Below are positions 48,201 to 57,500 of a stretch of DNA of 64,000 bases, piece by piece (the stretch's first letter is position 1; every line of letters starts with the position of its first letter). Location: assembly GCA_021812385.1 (NCBI GenBank), contig JAKANO010000001.1:62001-126000 (forward strand). Direction: 5' to 3'. This DNA is from Pseudomonadota bacterium (GTDB taxonomy: Bacteria > Pseudomonadota > Gammaproteobacteria > Burkholderiales > Thiobacteraceae). The position numbers and the translations under genes were made by a program. The notes under the pieces were generated by a model that saw nothing but the letters and a program-made list of their open reading frames with translations, made no database searches and was not told the DNA's origin.

Positions 48201-48267
48201 GTTCGCTGACCCGCGCATCTGGGCCGCGTTTGTGCAATACGGTATCGGCATCACGGTGCGCCCGTGA
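45211..48267 (+). CDS. Secreted CHAT-domain protein
   Basis: This is a 1018-residue protein with a signal peptide (1-21, ending ASA). Residues 30-680 are mostly helical and repeat-like but TPR units are not sharp enough to count. The C-terminal CHAT caspase-like domain covers about 720-1018, with catalytic His in HFATHG near residue 874 and Cys in LSACDTG near 921. CHAT proteins act in prokaryotic signalling or cell death; many are intracellular, so a secreted form beside a secreted caspase is unusual. GGAA precedes the ATG. There is no operon gap longer than 75 bases to the caspase gene. Confidence 0.88.
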   Translation: MKRFVLSVLVSFLIPLGSASAMQNLPLRVPKEIGADSVLAQEMRALMQDYARRLTSVRVLNWLDFETHATRNWTPHLDKFRAACRAQTEPCTLILRAQLKALRDDLERESAAPRTERFGAALSAMADLCAEPPWNGTLDSQLFNLCGGQGGMAGNAAIAWFELGYDELFLAYFALHEQKRLSTVAWLAEQPGQTAKAQRQRLESQVSYQVLARYDEAIDALPEAAQSWMQLLLKALPRQDFAPLLLASMNLARVSYQLGEVEQGKHWQNVAEQIRTEHPALQPATGCWFDSEQARLDLAHAVALRRPFDTASVIQGLIKRDCPYTTLTIDYAVANLRSSQPSTTAATLARVLSACVKSAQCPGSRVQHLQDLLAIAQGREPELRKLAARWLDDSRIGRFNAVERQIVWVLADTLASRKAGQAAAQQLYAALDDQIHDARAGLTGMSPLRLKNLARYDELSRLRVKETVQQGGIMSFDWSESLRAQSLLRRLRIKRWQQEFAGVQDPAARAKLQAQLATLATLREQASQLSGQSALERALHAALLADAVDGAALFQEQYLQELAARQAEAAGASARKAWLGGAGIDILMHEQRSMPIGQPFPSLGTDEAYLSWLRVPGGYVGTLAMPDPQRTSPWGSHRLVSRFVAVSEPMASTLDLYRKLLQSGAAESHDRTFFSPAQGSAPGLELQGVAVWRQPDGSFAATEQPVAGSVRAQSFTELGSAIYKCLLAPFQTQLAQVRRLVISPDGALAYLPFETLSNNGVALLDTVDIAYVQSLAVHQELTTRARSPNVSGPALLTLADPDYTLATAKVSPSRTLPRFLAAANWPSLPGTRVESSALLRLFPGGQQWLGAQASRKELDKLQRSGALKQYRILHFATHGYVDDDRSALVLSMLDGPDQGYLQDTDVLDLQLNTDLVLLSACDTGIGRNVSGEGVMGLPYAFMLAGNSNTLMSLWPVDDAGTAALMTTFMTKVQSGTDLLAALNQTKREFARGVHGKAFADPRIWAAFVQYGIGITVRP

Positions 48268-48455
48268 TGTCGCTGGCGCACAAGCGGCTATAGCGTGAAA
48301 TCGCAGTGCAAATTTGAAGTTGCCCTGTTATTCTGTCGCTGACAATGGCGGATTAGCCGTTATTAACCCTTGACGATCAAGCGCTGCATATTAAAAGTTA
48401 AGGTGGCGCGACCCCTTGCGTTTTTTTGCAGTCACCTATTCCCTTCGGAGGCAAC

Positions 48456-49184
48456 ATGAAAAAAATACTCTTTACGCTGCTCGCGTTATTTACCTGGGTT
48501 AACGTGGCGTTCGCCGCAGTTAACATCAATACGGCTAGCAAGGCGGAGCTCGAGCAGATTAAAGGCATTGGCCCGGTCAAGGCACAAGCGATAATTGATT
48601 ACCGCAGCAAGAACGGACCATTCAAAACCGTGAATGAGCTCGACAACGTCAAGGGAATTGGCAGGGCAACGCTCGACAAAATCCGTGGCGACATCACCCT
48701 TTCAGGCGCATCTGCGGGCGCGCCGGCAAAAGCAAGCCCTGCTCCTGCGCCCGCGAGGTCGGCAAGCCCCGCTACGTCTCCTGCGCCCGCGCAACCAGCA
48801 GCGGTAACGCCAGCCAAACCGCAAGCCACTGTGCCCGCCAAACCCGTTGCGGCGACACCCGCCAAGCCGCAAGTGACCGCGCCCGCGACACCCGTTGCGG
48901 CAACACCAGCCAAACCCGTGGTCTCGGCCCCGGCCAAACCGGTGACAGCGGCTCCCGCTAAACCGCTTGCCGCGACTTCCGCGACAAGCGTGAGCAAAAA
49001 AGAGCCTGCTAAAGTGGACAGCCCCGCCAAAGTAGAGACGAAGAGTAAAGATAAGGCGGATGCCGGCAAGGCTAAAAAATCGAGCGATAAGAAAGAAGAT
49101 GCCGCTGACAAAAAGAAAAAAGCAAAAGGAAAGTCTAAGGCCGACACCCAGGCAGATGACGCTAAAGCAAAGGTAAAAAAATAG
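48456..49184 (+). CDS. ComEA-like helix-hairpin-helix protein with basic tail
   Basis: This 242-residue secreted protein starts with a signal peptide (about 1-19, VNVAFA). It then has a ComEA-type helix-hairpin-helix domain (about 22-80; LEQIKGIGPVKAQAI near 31 and NVKGIGRATLDKI near 65) that binds DNA. From about 90, the chain is low complexity: PAKP-type repeats with Ala, Pro and Val, then a Lys/Ala/Asp tail (KSSDKKEDAADKKKK). The tail resembles histone H1 or a cell-wall linker and is unusual for a ComEA homologue. GGAGG before the ATG at 48456 sets the start. Natural DNA uptake is one possible role, not proven. Confidence 0.85.
   Translation: MKKILFTLLALFTWVNVAFAAVNINTASKAELEQIKGIGPVKAQAIIDYRSKNGPFKTVNELDNVKGIGRATLDKIRGDITLSGASAGAPAKASPAPAPARSASPATSPAPAQPAAVTPAKPQATVPAKPVAATPAKPQVTAPATPVAATPAKPVVSAPAKPVTAAPAKPLAATSATSVSKKEPAKVDSPAKVETKSKDKADAGKAKKSSDKKEDAADKKKKAKGKSKADTQADDAKAKVKK
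48720..48990 (+). repeat. Low-complexity PAKP-type repeats inside the ComEA-like gene
   Basis: The nucleotide stretch encodes irregular Ala-Pro-Lys-Pro repeats (AKPVAATPAKPQ and variants). Units of about 11-12 codons recur with changes, typical of a flexible linker that expands by slippage. Confidence 0.7.
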
Positions 49185-49208
49185 GGCGCGCGCTGCGTCT
49201 GAATTCAG

Positions 49209-49240
49209 AAGGCGGAACAGCACACGTTCCGCCTTTTTTA
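49209..49240 (+). terminator. Terminator after the ComEA-like gene
   Basis: AAGGCGGAAC (49209-49218) pairs with GTTCCGCCTT (49226-49235) around a 7-base loop, followed by a T run. It is 25 bases after the stop codon. Confidence 0.9.
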
Positions 49241-49426
49241 TGTGCAGATGCCGATTTGCCCATTCGAATCTGGGCGGTGTCGTTTTTTCCGTAAGCAGGT
49301 ATCACGCGTAGTGTTTACTATAGTGAAATACGCCGGGTTGCATTTCATCCTGGACCGAAGTGCCAATGAGTAGGTCTTTAATAGTATCCAATGTTGTTAA
49401 CGACGCATTCTTCAAGGAGATCAGGC

Positions 49427-49828
49427 ATGGGATTATTCGATGAAGTGATGGGAGCCGTTACAGGCGCCGCCGGGCAAGGCGAACAAGGTAATTTGTTGAA
49501 CAGCGTGATTGGCATGCTTGGTCAAAATGGCTCAGGCGGTTTGGCCGGCGTGATTGCGCAATTTAAAAATGGCGGGCTTGGACATATCGTCGACTCTTGG
49601 GTCAGTACAGGCAGCAACTTGCCCGTTTCGGCGGATCAGTTGCAACAAGTGTTGGGGAGTGACCGGCTTGCCCAGATGGCGCAGCAAGCGGGCTTGTCCA
49701 CCGACAGCCTCACGCAACAACTGACACAGATATTGCCCCAAGTCGTCGACAAGCTCACGCCGAACGGCACGGTGCCGGAAGGCAATATCCTCGAGCAGGG
49801 CCTGAATTTCTTGCGGACACGCATGTAG
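49427..49828 (+). CDS. YidB/DUF937-like protein
   Basis: This 133-residue protein is rich in Gly, Gln and Leu. It has the YidB/DUF937 pattern: start GLFDEVMGAVTGA, then helical blocks (GHIVDSWVSTGSN near 57, LSTDSLTQQLTQILPQVVDKLTP near 88). Its function is unknown. There is no signal peptide. AAGGAG at 49414-49419, 7 bases before the ATG at 49427, decides the start. Confidence 0.85.
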   Translation: MGLFDEVMGAVTGAAGQGEQGNLLNSVIGMLGQNGSGGLAGVIAQFKNGGLGHIVDSWVSTGSNLPVSADQLQQVLGSDRLAQMAQQAGLSTDSLTQQLTQILPQVVDKLTPNGTVPEGNILEQGLNFLRTRM

Positions 49829-49869
49829 GAACATGCTGTGGTTTGTTTAGCAAATAAAGTGCTGGATAC

Positions 49870-49891
49870 GCTACCCGCGCTCGCGGGTAGC
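49870..49891. other. GC-rich hairpin after the YidB-like gene
   Basis: GCTACCCGCG pairs with CGCGGGTAGC around a 2-base centre (10 perfect pairs). No T run follows, so it is not a classic terminator, but it may still stop or stabilise the message. Confidence 0.6.
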
Positions 49892-50030
49892 GTGGAAAGT
49901 GGCCTTGGGTGTTTCGACAAGGGGTTTGATTGCTCTTGTGTTTTTGATGCTTGTCGCATTTGCATAAGCTAATAGCGGTTTTCCCGCCATTTATGGCACA
50001 CTGTGGGCCTTCGCAAACTTAGGTTTCTCC

Positions 50031-51275
50031 GTGCGCCCCTACGAGCTCTTGATCGGCCTGCGTTATACGCGCGCCAAACGCCGCAATCACTTCATCTCCT
50101 TTATCTCGCTGACTTCGATGATCGGCATCGCGCTCGGCATCGTGGTGTTGATCGTGGTGTTGTCGGTGATGAACGGTTTCCAGAAAGAACTGCGCACGCG
50201 CATTCTCGGCGTGGCCTCGCATGTGGAGATCAGTCAGTTTGACGGCACCTTGTCGGATTGGGCCAAGGTCGCCGACAGCGCCAAGCAAAACCCGCAAGTC
50301 GTGGCGGCGGCGCCCTACATCAATGCGCAGGGCATGCTGTCATACGACCAAGGCGTGCAGGGCGCGCTGATACGCGGCATCGTGCCGGCGCAAGAAAGCC
50401 AGGTGGTGGACCTGGACAAGAATATGAAAGCCGGCCGCTTGGCGGATTTAAAGCCCGGCGAATTCGGCATTGTGCTGGGCGTCGATTTGGCGCGTTCGCT
50501 GGGCGCGCGCCTTGGCAGCAAGGTCACGGTGATTGCGCCGCAAGGCCAGGTGACGCCCGCCGGGATTTTGCCGCGCCTCAAGCAATTTACCGTGGTGGGT
50601 ATCTTCGAGGTGGGGATGAGCGTGTACGACTCCGGGCTGGCGCTGGTGAATATCGAAGATGCGGCGAAGCTGTACCGCATGGAAGACAAAGTCTCCGGCG
50701 TACGCTTGAAGCTCAAAGATATCTACCTGGCGCCGCAAGTCGCGGAGGAGTTGAGCAAAACCTTGCCGGGCGATTATTACGTACGCGACTGGACCACGCA
50801 GAACGCGAATTTTTTCCGCGCGGTGAAAATGGAAAAGACTGTGATGTTCGTCATCATGTTTTTCATCGTCGCGGTGGCCGCGTTCAATATCGTTTCCACC
50901 CTGGTGATGGTGGTGACGGATAAGCAAGCGGATATTGCGATCCTGCGCACCTTGGGCGCTTCCCCCAGCAGCATCATGAAAATATTTATCGTGCAGGGCA
51001 CGGTGATCGGAATTTTCGGCACCTTGATCGGCGTTGCCGGCGGGGTGGCGCTGGCGTCGAACATCGATGTCGTGGTGCCCTTCATCGAGCGCGTGTTCGG
51101 CCTGCATTTCCTGTCCAAGGACGTGTATTACATCAGCGAATTGCCGTCCGACGTGCAGAGCGCGGACGTGATCGCGATTGCCACCGTGTCGTTCTTGCTG
51201 TCCTTGGTCGCGACCTTGTATCCGTCGTGGCGCGCCTCGAAAATCAATCCGGCGGAGGCCTTGCGCTATGAGTAA
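50031..51275 (+). CDS. lolC: Lipoprotein-releasing ABC transporter permease LolC/LolE
   Basis: This 414-residue inner-membrane permease extracts lipoproteins for delivery to the outer membrane. One membrane segment lies near 25-50 ([22 protein letters not shown]), a large periplasmic domain follows, and three segments lie near 275-400. The LolC/E start [23 protein letters not shown] is clear. The GTG at 50031 fits this start. Only one permease gene precedes lolD, as is common in betaproteobacteria. lolD overlaps its end by 8 bases. Confidence 0.93.
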   Translation: MRPYELLIGLRYTRAKRRNHFISFISLTSMIGIALGIVVLIVVLSVMNGFQKELRTRILGVASHVEISQFDGTLSDWAKVADSAKQNPQVVAAAPYINAQGMLSYDQGVQGALIRGIVPAQESQVVDLDKNMKAGRLADLKPGEFGIVLGVDLARSLGARLGSKVTVIAPQGQVTPAGILPRLKQFTVVGIFEVGMSVYDSGLALVNIEDAAKLYRMEDKVSGVRLKLKDIYLAPQVAEELSKTLPGDYYVRDWTTQNANFFRAVKMEKTVMFVIMFFIVAVAAFNIVSTLVMVVTDKQADIAILRTLGASPSSIMKIFIVQGTVIGIFGTLIGVAGGVALASNIDVVVPFIERVFGLHFLSKDVYYISELPSDVQSADVIAIATVSFLLSLVATLYPSWRASKINPAEALRYE

Positions 51276-51945
51276 TGGCCCCGTGATTGCATGCCAAGGA
51301 CTGAAGAAAACCTTTAGCCAGGGCGCGCTCGAAGTGCCGGTGTTGCTCGGTATCGATTTGGAAGTGGCGCAGGGCGAGCGCATCGCCATCGTCGGCGCTT
51401 CCGGTTCCGGCAAGAGCACCTTGTTGCATTTGCTCGGCGGGCTGGATTCCGCAACTGCCGGCTCGGTGCAGATTCTCGGCCAGGACATGCAGCGCCTTTC
51501 GGAAGAAGCGCGCGGCCAATTGCGCAATCAGTCGCTGGGTTTCATCTATCAATTCCATCATTTGCTGGCCGAATTCACGGCGCTGGAAAATGTCGCCATG
51601 CCGCTGTTGATACGCCGCATCGCCGATGCCGAGGCCTACGATCGGGCGCGCGACATGCTAAAGCAGGTGGGCTTGGGGCATCGCTTGGCGCACAAGCCGG
51701 GCGAGCTGTCCGGCGGCGAACGCCAGCGTGCAGCGGTGGCGCGTGCCTTGGTGACGCGCCCAGCCTGCGTGCTGGCCGACGAACCCACCGGCAACTTGGA
51801 TCGGCACACCGCGGAAGCGGTATTCGATTTGATGTTGGAGTTGAACAACACGCTCGGCACCAGTTTCGTCATCGTCACGCACGATCAAGCCTTGGCGGCC
51901 AAGACGCAGCGCGTGTTGCAGTTGGTCGATGGGTTGATGCGTTAA
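51268..51945 (+). CDS. lolD: Lipoprotein-releasing ABC transporter ATPase LolD
   Basis: This 225-residue ABC ATPase drives the Lol permease. Walker [10 protein letters not shown] is near residue 43, the LSGGERQR signature near 149, Walker [12 protein letters not shown] near 170 and the switch His in VTHD near 204. The ATG at 51268 overlaps the permease stop; earlier starts would run inside the permease gene. A long inverted repeat follows the gene. Confidence 0.95.
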   Translation: MSNGPVIACQGLKKTFSQGALEVPVLLGIDLEVAQGERIAIVGASGSGKSTLLHLLGGLDSATAGSVQILGQDMQRLSEEARGQLRNQSLGFIYQFHHLLAEFTALENVAMPLLIRRIADAEAYDRARDMLKQVGLGHRLAHKPGELSGGERQRAAVARALVTRPACVLADEPTGNLDRHTAEAVFDLMLELNNTLGTSFVIVTHDQALAAKTQRVLQLVDGLMR

Positions 51946-51961
51946 GTTGTTAAAAAGACGT

Positions 51962-52076
51962 TGAACCGCCAAGACGCCAAGAGCGCCAAGAACCCCCTTT
52001 TTTCAACACAGAGATCACTGTCACACAGAGATACCAGGTTTGTTTTTCTTGGCGCTCTTGGCGTCTTGGCGGTTCA
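51962..52076. repeat. Long perfect inverted repeat, CCAAGACGCC family
   Basis: Arms 51962-51992 and 52046-52076 are perfectly complementary 31-mers built from CCAAGACGCC/GAGCGCCAAG units. The spacer contains ACACAGAGATCACTGTCACA-type bases, a fragment of the other repeat family (27689, 41792). It lies between converging lolD and the DUF2062 gene. Confidence 0.93.
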
Positions 52077-52085
52077 TAACCATTT

Positions 52086-52631
52086 TCAACTAAGCCGTTG
52101 AAGACGGCGTTTACGCCAAGCCCACAGCACATGCAGCCGCCACAAACCGCGCACTAAAAAATAACTCACTGGGGTCAAAATACATCCCAGCAGTATCAAG
52201 CCCAGCGCCAAGGGCAAACCCAGCTTAGCCACCCAATCCAAAAAGGCCGGCAGCGCGTCGAGCCAGTTGCCGTGCCAGTCGAAATCGAAACGCGGCATGC
52301 TGCTGCCGCCGCGCCCTGTGACAAACGCCCCCATTTTGTAGGCCAGCAAGTACAAGGGCACGATGGTGAACGGGTTGGTGTAGAAGGTAGTGAACACCGC
52401 CACCGGCAAGTTCACGCGCAAGATCATGGAAATAATCGCTGCGCTCAACATTTGCAGCGGCCCGGGAATTAGGCCGGCGAACATGCCCACGGCTACGCCG
52501 CCCGCCACCGAGCGCCGATGCAGGTGCCACAGATTGTGATGCCCGAGCCAAGGCTTTAATCGTTGCAGCCAACGGTTTGCCAACAGCGACTCGGGGCTCG
52601 GAATATATTTGCGAATGAATTTTTTTGGCAT
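52086..52631 (-). CDS. DUF2062 membrane protein
   Basis: This 181-residue inner-membrane protein is of the DUF2062 family. It has a basic start (PKKFIRKYIPSPESLL), a conserved SVAGGVAVGMFAGLIPGPLQ stretch near residue 43, and two to three membrane segments. Its function is unknown; relatives are sometimes found with cell-envelope genes. The start ATG at 52631 opens onto a 215-base gap before gpmA. It converges on lolD, with a repeat between. Confidence 0.85.
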   Translation of the reverse strand: MPKKFIRKYIPSPESLLANRWLQRLKPWLGHHNLWHLHRRSVAGGVAVGMFAGLIPGPLQMLSAAIISMILRVNLPVAVFTTFYTNPFTIVPLYLLAYKMGAFVTGRGGSSMPRFDFDWHGNWLDALPAFLDWVAKLGLPLALGLILLGCILTPVSYFLVRGLWRLHVLWAWRKRRLQRLS

Positions 52632-52846
52632 AGATGTTTCATTTTAGTCGGTGTCGCCGACCTTGGGTGCTTGCACCAGTCTGAGGCGTGGTCATTGCGC
52701 GATGAGTCCTGGCGATGCATTTTTTCGCCGGGTCTGCTGCAAAACCAGCATTTCCAGCTCATTTTACGCGCCGAGAGCGCTGGCCTGATTCATGCTTTAT
52801 CTTTTACTAGATCGCTGGAATGGCGGTGTGTGAAAGGAGGCCGAAG

Positions 52847-53581
52847 ATGCTCAAGCTGGTATTGCTACGCCATGGGGAAAGCCTATGGAACCGCGAGAAC
52901 CGCTTCACCGGTTGGACCGATGTTGGTCTATCCGAATCGGGCAACCGCGAAGCCCAGGATGCGGGAAAGGCGCTGCGCGATGCCGGATACACCTTCGATA
53001 TGGCGTTCACTTCGGTATTGCAACGCGCCATCCGCACCTTGTGGCTAGTACAGGAAGGCATGGATTTGCTGTGGTTGCCGGTGATCAAGGATTGGCGCCT
53101 CAACGAACGGCACTACGGCGCGTTGCAAGGGCTGAACAAAACCGAGATCGCCGAATTCTATGGCGCTGAGCAAGTCCATTTATGGCGCCGCGGATTTGCC
53201 ATTCGCCCGCCGGCGCTGAACCTCACCGATCCGCGCCACCCGCGCTGCGATGCGCGCTACATCAAACTGTCGCCGAATCGGCTGCCGGCGACGGAGTCCT
53301 TGCAGGACACCTTGTTCCGCGTCCAAGAATGTTGGGACGATCGGATCCTGCCGGAAATGCGGCGCGGCAACCGGGTGCTGATCACCGCCCACGGCAATAG
53401 CCTGCGCGCACTGGTGAAGCACTTGGAGGGCTTGTCGGATGAGGCGGTGATGCAGCTCAATATTCCGACCGGCATTCCCTTGGTTTATGAGTTCGACAAT
53501 GATCTAAAGACGATCGCGCATTATTACCTGGATGTGCCGGCAAGCTCGGCTAAAAAACTGCCGGCATTGCTGCGCGCTTAG
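52847..53581 (+). CDS. gpmA: Phosphoglycerate mutase, 2,3-BPG dependent
   Basis: This 244-residue glycolytic enzyme interconverts 3- and 2-phosphoglycerate. The catalytic His is in LLRHGES near residue 8 and the second in [10 protein letters not shown] near 181. NERHYG near 88 is also conserved. The usual GpmA length is 230-250. AAAGGAGG at 52833-52840 precedes the ATG at 52847 by 6 bases. The Anbu-type gene follows 121 bases later. Confidence 0.95.
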   Translation: MLKLVLLRHGESLWNRENRFTGWTDVGLSESGNREAQDAGKALRDAGYTFDMAFTSVLQRAIRTLWLVQEGMDLLWLPVIKDWRLNERHYGALQGLNKTEIAEFYGAEQVHLWRRGFAIRPPALNLTDPRHPRCDARYIKLSPNRLPATESLQDTLFRVQECWDDRILPEMRRGNRVLITAHGNSLRALVKHLEGLSDEAVMQLNIPTGIPLVYEFDNDLKTIAHYYLDVPASSAKKLPALLRA

Positions 53582-53702
53582 CACAGCGAAAAATGCGGCC
53601 GGCATTTTGCCAAGGGATTGAAGGGCGCATGCAGTGGGTTTCGTTTGCATGCGACTACCGTTAGAATCGAGGAACTCCTGATGCCGAGAACAAGAGAAGC
53701 GA

Positions 53703-54485
53703 ATGACTTATTGCCTAGCGATCAATTTGAACCAAGGGCTGGTGTTCTGCTCCGACTCGCGCACCAATGCGGGCATGGACAACGTCAGCACGTATTCGAA
53801 GATGCACACCTTTATCTGGCCAGGGGACCGGGTTTTTGTACTGCTGTCCGCGGGCAATTTGGCCACGACGCAAGCCGTGGTAAAGAGAATGAACCGCGAC
53901 GTGGAGCAGGGGGTGGCGCCCAACTTGCTCACGCTCGGCAGCATGCACGAGGCCGCCGATTACGTCGGCATGATCAGCACGGACTTGCAGCGCCTGCATG
54001 CGAGCCGCGACATCGCGAGCACCAACTTCGAAGCTTCATTCATTTTCGGCGGGCAGGTGGGCCTGGCGGCGCCCGAGATGTTTATGATTTACCCGCAAGG
54101 CAATTACATCCACGAATCGGACGAGCATCCTTATTTGCAAGTCGGCGAGACCAAGTACGGCAAGCCGATTCTCGACCGCGTCATGAAGCGCGACACGACG
54201 CTGGAACACGCCGCGCGTTGCGCGCTGGTGTCCATGAATTCCACCGTACGCAGCAATGTGACTGTGGGGCCACCGATTGAGCTATTTATCTATGAGCGCG
54301 ACAGTCTCACCGAGGGGCGGCGCCTGTACCTCACGGAAGACGATCCATTTTTCCGCGAAATTTCCGAGCGCTGGAACCAAGGCCTGGTGCTGGCATTCCA
54401 AAACTTGCCGCGCTTTTCTTGGGAAGATGAGCACGCGGCCCAACGTCAAGGGCAGATCTTTCCGTTTACGCCCGGTTCCTCTTAA
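53703..54485 (+). CDS. Anbu-type proteasome-like peptidase
   Basis: This 260-residue protein belongs to the Ntn-hydrolase family related to proteasome beta subunits and HslV, the Anbu group. It starts MTYCLAI; after Met removal the Thr is the likely nucleophile. The early SDSRTNAG stretch near residue 17 is the family equivalent of the proteasome Asp17 region, and FIWPGDRVFVLLSAGN follows. Anbu forms open helical rings, not closed ones. In its known operons it occurs with a transglutaminase, an alpha-E protein and an ATP-grasp protein; here only the transglutaminase-DUF2126 gene follows, 30 bases away. The substrate is unknown. Confidence 0.88.
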   Translation: MTYCLAINLNQGLVFCSDSRTNAGMDNVSTYSKMHTFIWPGDRVFVLLSAGNLATTQAVVKRMNRDVEQGVAPNLLTLGSMHEAADYVGMISTDLQRLHASRDIASTNFEASFIFGGQVGLAAPEMFMIYPQGNYIHESDEHPYLQVGETKYGKPILDRVMKRDTTLEHAARCALVSMNSTVRSNVTVGPPIELFIYERDSLTEGRRLYLTEDDPFFREISERWNQGLVLAFQNLPRFSWEDEHAAQRQGQIFPFTPGSS

Positions 54486-54515
54486 TCGCCGATTCCGTTT
54501 GGCGCGGGTGGCGCC

Positions 54516-57500
54516 ATGAGCATTCATGTCGCCATCCGCCACACCACGACTTATCGCTACGATCGCCTCGTCAGCTTAAGCCCGCATGTGATTCGCCTGC
54601 GTCCGGCGCCGCATAGCCGCACGCCTATCGTTTCTTATTCGCTGAAAATCCGGCCGGAAAAATACTTCATCAATTGGCAGCAAGACCCCTTCGGCAACTA
54701 TCTGGCGCGCTTGGTGTTCCCGGAGAAAACGCGCGAGCTGACGGTGGATGTGGAAGTGATCGCCGATTTGACGGTGATCGACCCTTTCGATTTTTTTGTC
54801 GAAGACTATGCGGAAAAATATCCCTTCGACTATGCGCCGGAACTCGCGCGCGACCTGGCGCCTTATTTGGAAATCGAAGAGCGCGGGCCTTTGCTGACTG
54901 GCTTGTTGAAACAGATTGAGCGCAGCCCAAAAACCATCGTGGATTTTTTGGTTGCGCTGAATCAGCAGTTGCAGAAAAAAATCGCCTACACCATCCGCCT
55001 CGACCCCGGCGTGCAAACCTGCGAACAAACGCTGGAAAAATGCCTCGGCTCCTGTCGCGACACAGCCTGGCTGCTGGTGCAGATGCTGCGCCACCTGGGG
55101 CTCGCGGCGCGTTTCGTGTCCGGCTATCTGGTGCAGCTCGCGCCGGATGAAAAACCGCTGGAAGGCCCGGCCGGCACTGCGAAAGATTTCACCGACCTGC
55201 ACGCCTGGACCGAAGTCTACGTGCCGGGCGCCGGCTGGATCGGGCTTGATCCCACCTCCGGCTTATTTGCAGGCGAAGGCCATATTCCGCTGGCGTGCAC
55301 GCCGCATCCCACCACGGCGGCAGCGATTTCCGGCCTCAGCGACGAATGCGAAGTAGAGTTCAGTTATGTGAACGAGGTCACGCGTTTTCACGAAGACCCG
55401 CGCGTCACCAAGCCCTACAGCGACGATCAATGGGCGCACATCATGGCCCTGGGCCGCATGGTCGACGAACGTCTTGAAGCCGGCGATGTGCGCCTGACGC
55501 AAGGCGGCGAGCCTACCTTCGTTTCCATCGACGACATGGATGCGGACGAATGGAACACCGCCGCACTCGGCCCGCAAAAGCGCGCATTGTCGGAAAAGTT
55601 GGTGCGGCGGCTGCAAGCGCGCTTTGCGCCGGGTAGCCTGCTGCACACCGCGCAAGGCAAGTGGTATCCCGGCGAGCCCTTGCCGCGCTGGGCGCTGGGT
55701 ATCTTTTGGCGCAAGGACGGCGTGCCGGTTTGGCGCAATGCCGCGCTGTTGGCGGAAAGCGGCCGCGATTACGGCTATACCGCCAACGCGGCCCGGCGTT
55801 TTTCCGAAGCCATGGCGCAGCATCTTGGCTTGAGCACGCGTTATGTAATGCCGGTGTTCGAGGATGCATTGCATTACCTGGCGCAAGAAGCCGATCTGCC
55901 GGCCAATCTGGACCCGGCCAATGCCGATCTCAAGGATGCTCGCGAGCGGCGCGAGCTCGCCGAAAAGCTCTCGCGCGGCTTGGATGAGCCGGTGGGCTAT
56001 GTGCTGCCGGTCAGTTGGGATTGGGGCAATCAACGCTGGCATAGCGCGCCGTGGGAATTCCGGCGCGAGCGATTGTATCTGGTGCCGGGTACCTCGCCGA
56101 TTGGCTTGCGCTTGCCGTTGGCCTCGCTGCCTTGGAAAGCGGAAGACAAGCGTGAACGGGAACTGGAAGCCGATCCCTTCGCGCCGCAAACCGTCTTGGC
56201 GGATTTCCACGGCGAAGTCGCCGCGCGCTACGGCCAGTTTGAGCCGGAGCAGGCGCCGCATCCCGAGATCAAACAACAAGCCCATGCGGACGCAGAGCGC
56301 GTGCTGGTCGATGTGCCGCATACCGCAGTGAGCATCGAAGCGCGCAATGGTTGCCTGCATGTCTTCCTGCCGCCCTTGTATCGCCTGGAGCACGCGCTGG
56401 ATTTGATCGCGGCTGTAGAAGCCACGGCAACTAAGCTCGGCATGCCGGTGGTGGTCGAAGGCTACGCGCCGCCGCGCGATAGCCGCATGCAGTCTTTGCT
56501 GGTGACGCCCGATCCCGGCGTGATCGAAGTCAACATCCATCCCGCAAGGAGCTGGGATCAACTGGTGCACGACACCACCGCGCTGTACGAGGATGCGCGC
56601 CTGACGCGTCTCGGCACGGAGAAATTCATGCTCGATGGGCGGCACACCGGCACCGGCGGCGGCAACCATGTGACGTTCGGTGCGGCGACACCGGCCGACA
56701 GTCCCTTCCTGCGCCGTCCCGATTTATTGCGCAGCCTGATCACCTACTGGCAGCATCACCCGGCGCTGTCGTATTTGTTCAGCGGCATGTTCGTCGGCCC
56801 CACCTCGCAATCGCCGCGCGTGGACGAGGGCCGCGCCGAACGCTTGTATGAATTGGAGATCGCCTTCCAGCAAGTGCCGCCGGGCGAAGTACCGCAACCG
56901 TGGTTGGTGGATCGCTTGTTCCGCAATCTGCTCACCGACATCACCGGCAACACCCATCGCTCTGAGTTTTGCATCGACAAACTGTATTCGCCGGACGGCC
57001 CCGCCGGGCGCCAAGGGCTGCTGGAGTTTCGCGCTTTTGAGATGCCGCCGCATGCGCGCATGAGCTTGGCGCAGATGCTATTGCTGCGCGCGCTGATCGC
57101 GCGTTTCTGGGCTGCGCCGTATACCCAGCCGCTGGTGCGCTGGGGCACCGCGCTGCACGACAAATTCATGCTGCCGCATTACCTGTGGCGCGACATGGGC
57201 GAAGTGATTCAGGAATTGAACGAGGCGGGCTATCCGCTGCAATTGGAATGGTTCGCGCCTTTCCTGGAATTTCGCTTCCCGCGTTACGGCACATTGCAGT
57301 TGGGCGATATCGCCATCGAACTGCGCGCCGCCATCGAACCGTGGATGGTGCTGGGCGAGGAAGTTACCAGTTTAGGCACGGCGCGCTACGTGGATTCTTC
57401 CGTGGAGCGCTTGCAGCTGAAAGCCACCGGCTTGAGCGGCGAGCGTTATGTGCTGGCGTGCAATGGCCGGCGCGTGCCGCTGCGCAATACCGGCACGCAC

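Noticed and set aside
27689..52076. Repeats as a CRISPR array
   Set aside because: The repeats are isolated inverted pairs at distant sites, not direct repeats with regular spacers, and no cas genes are seen.
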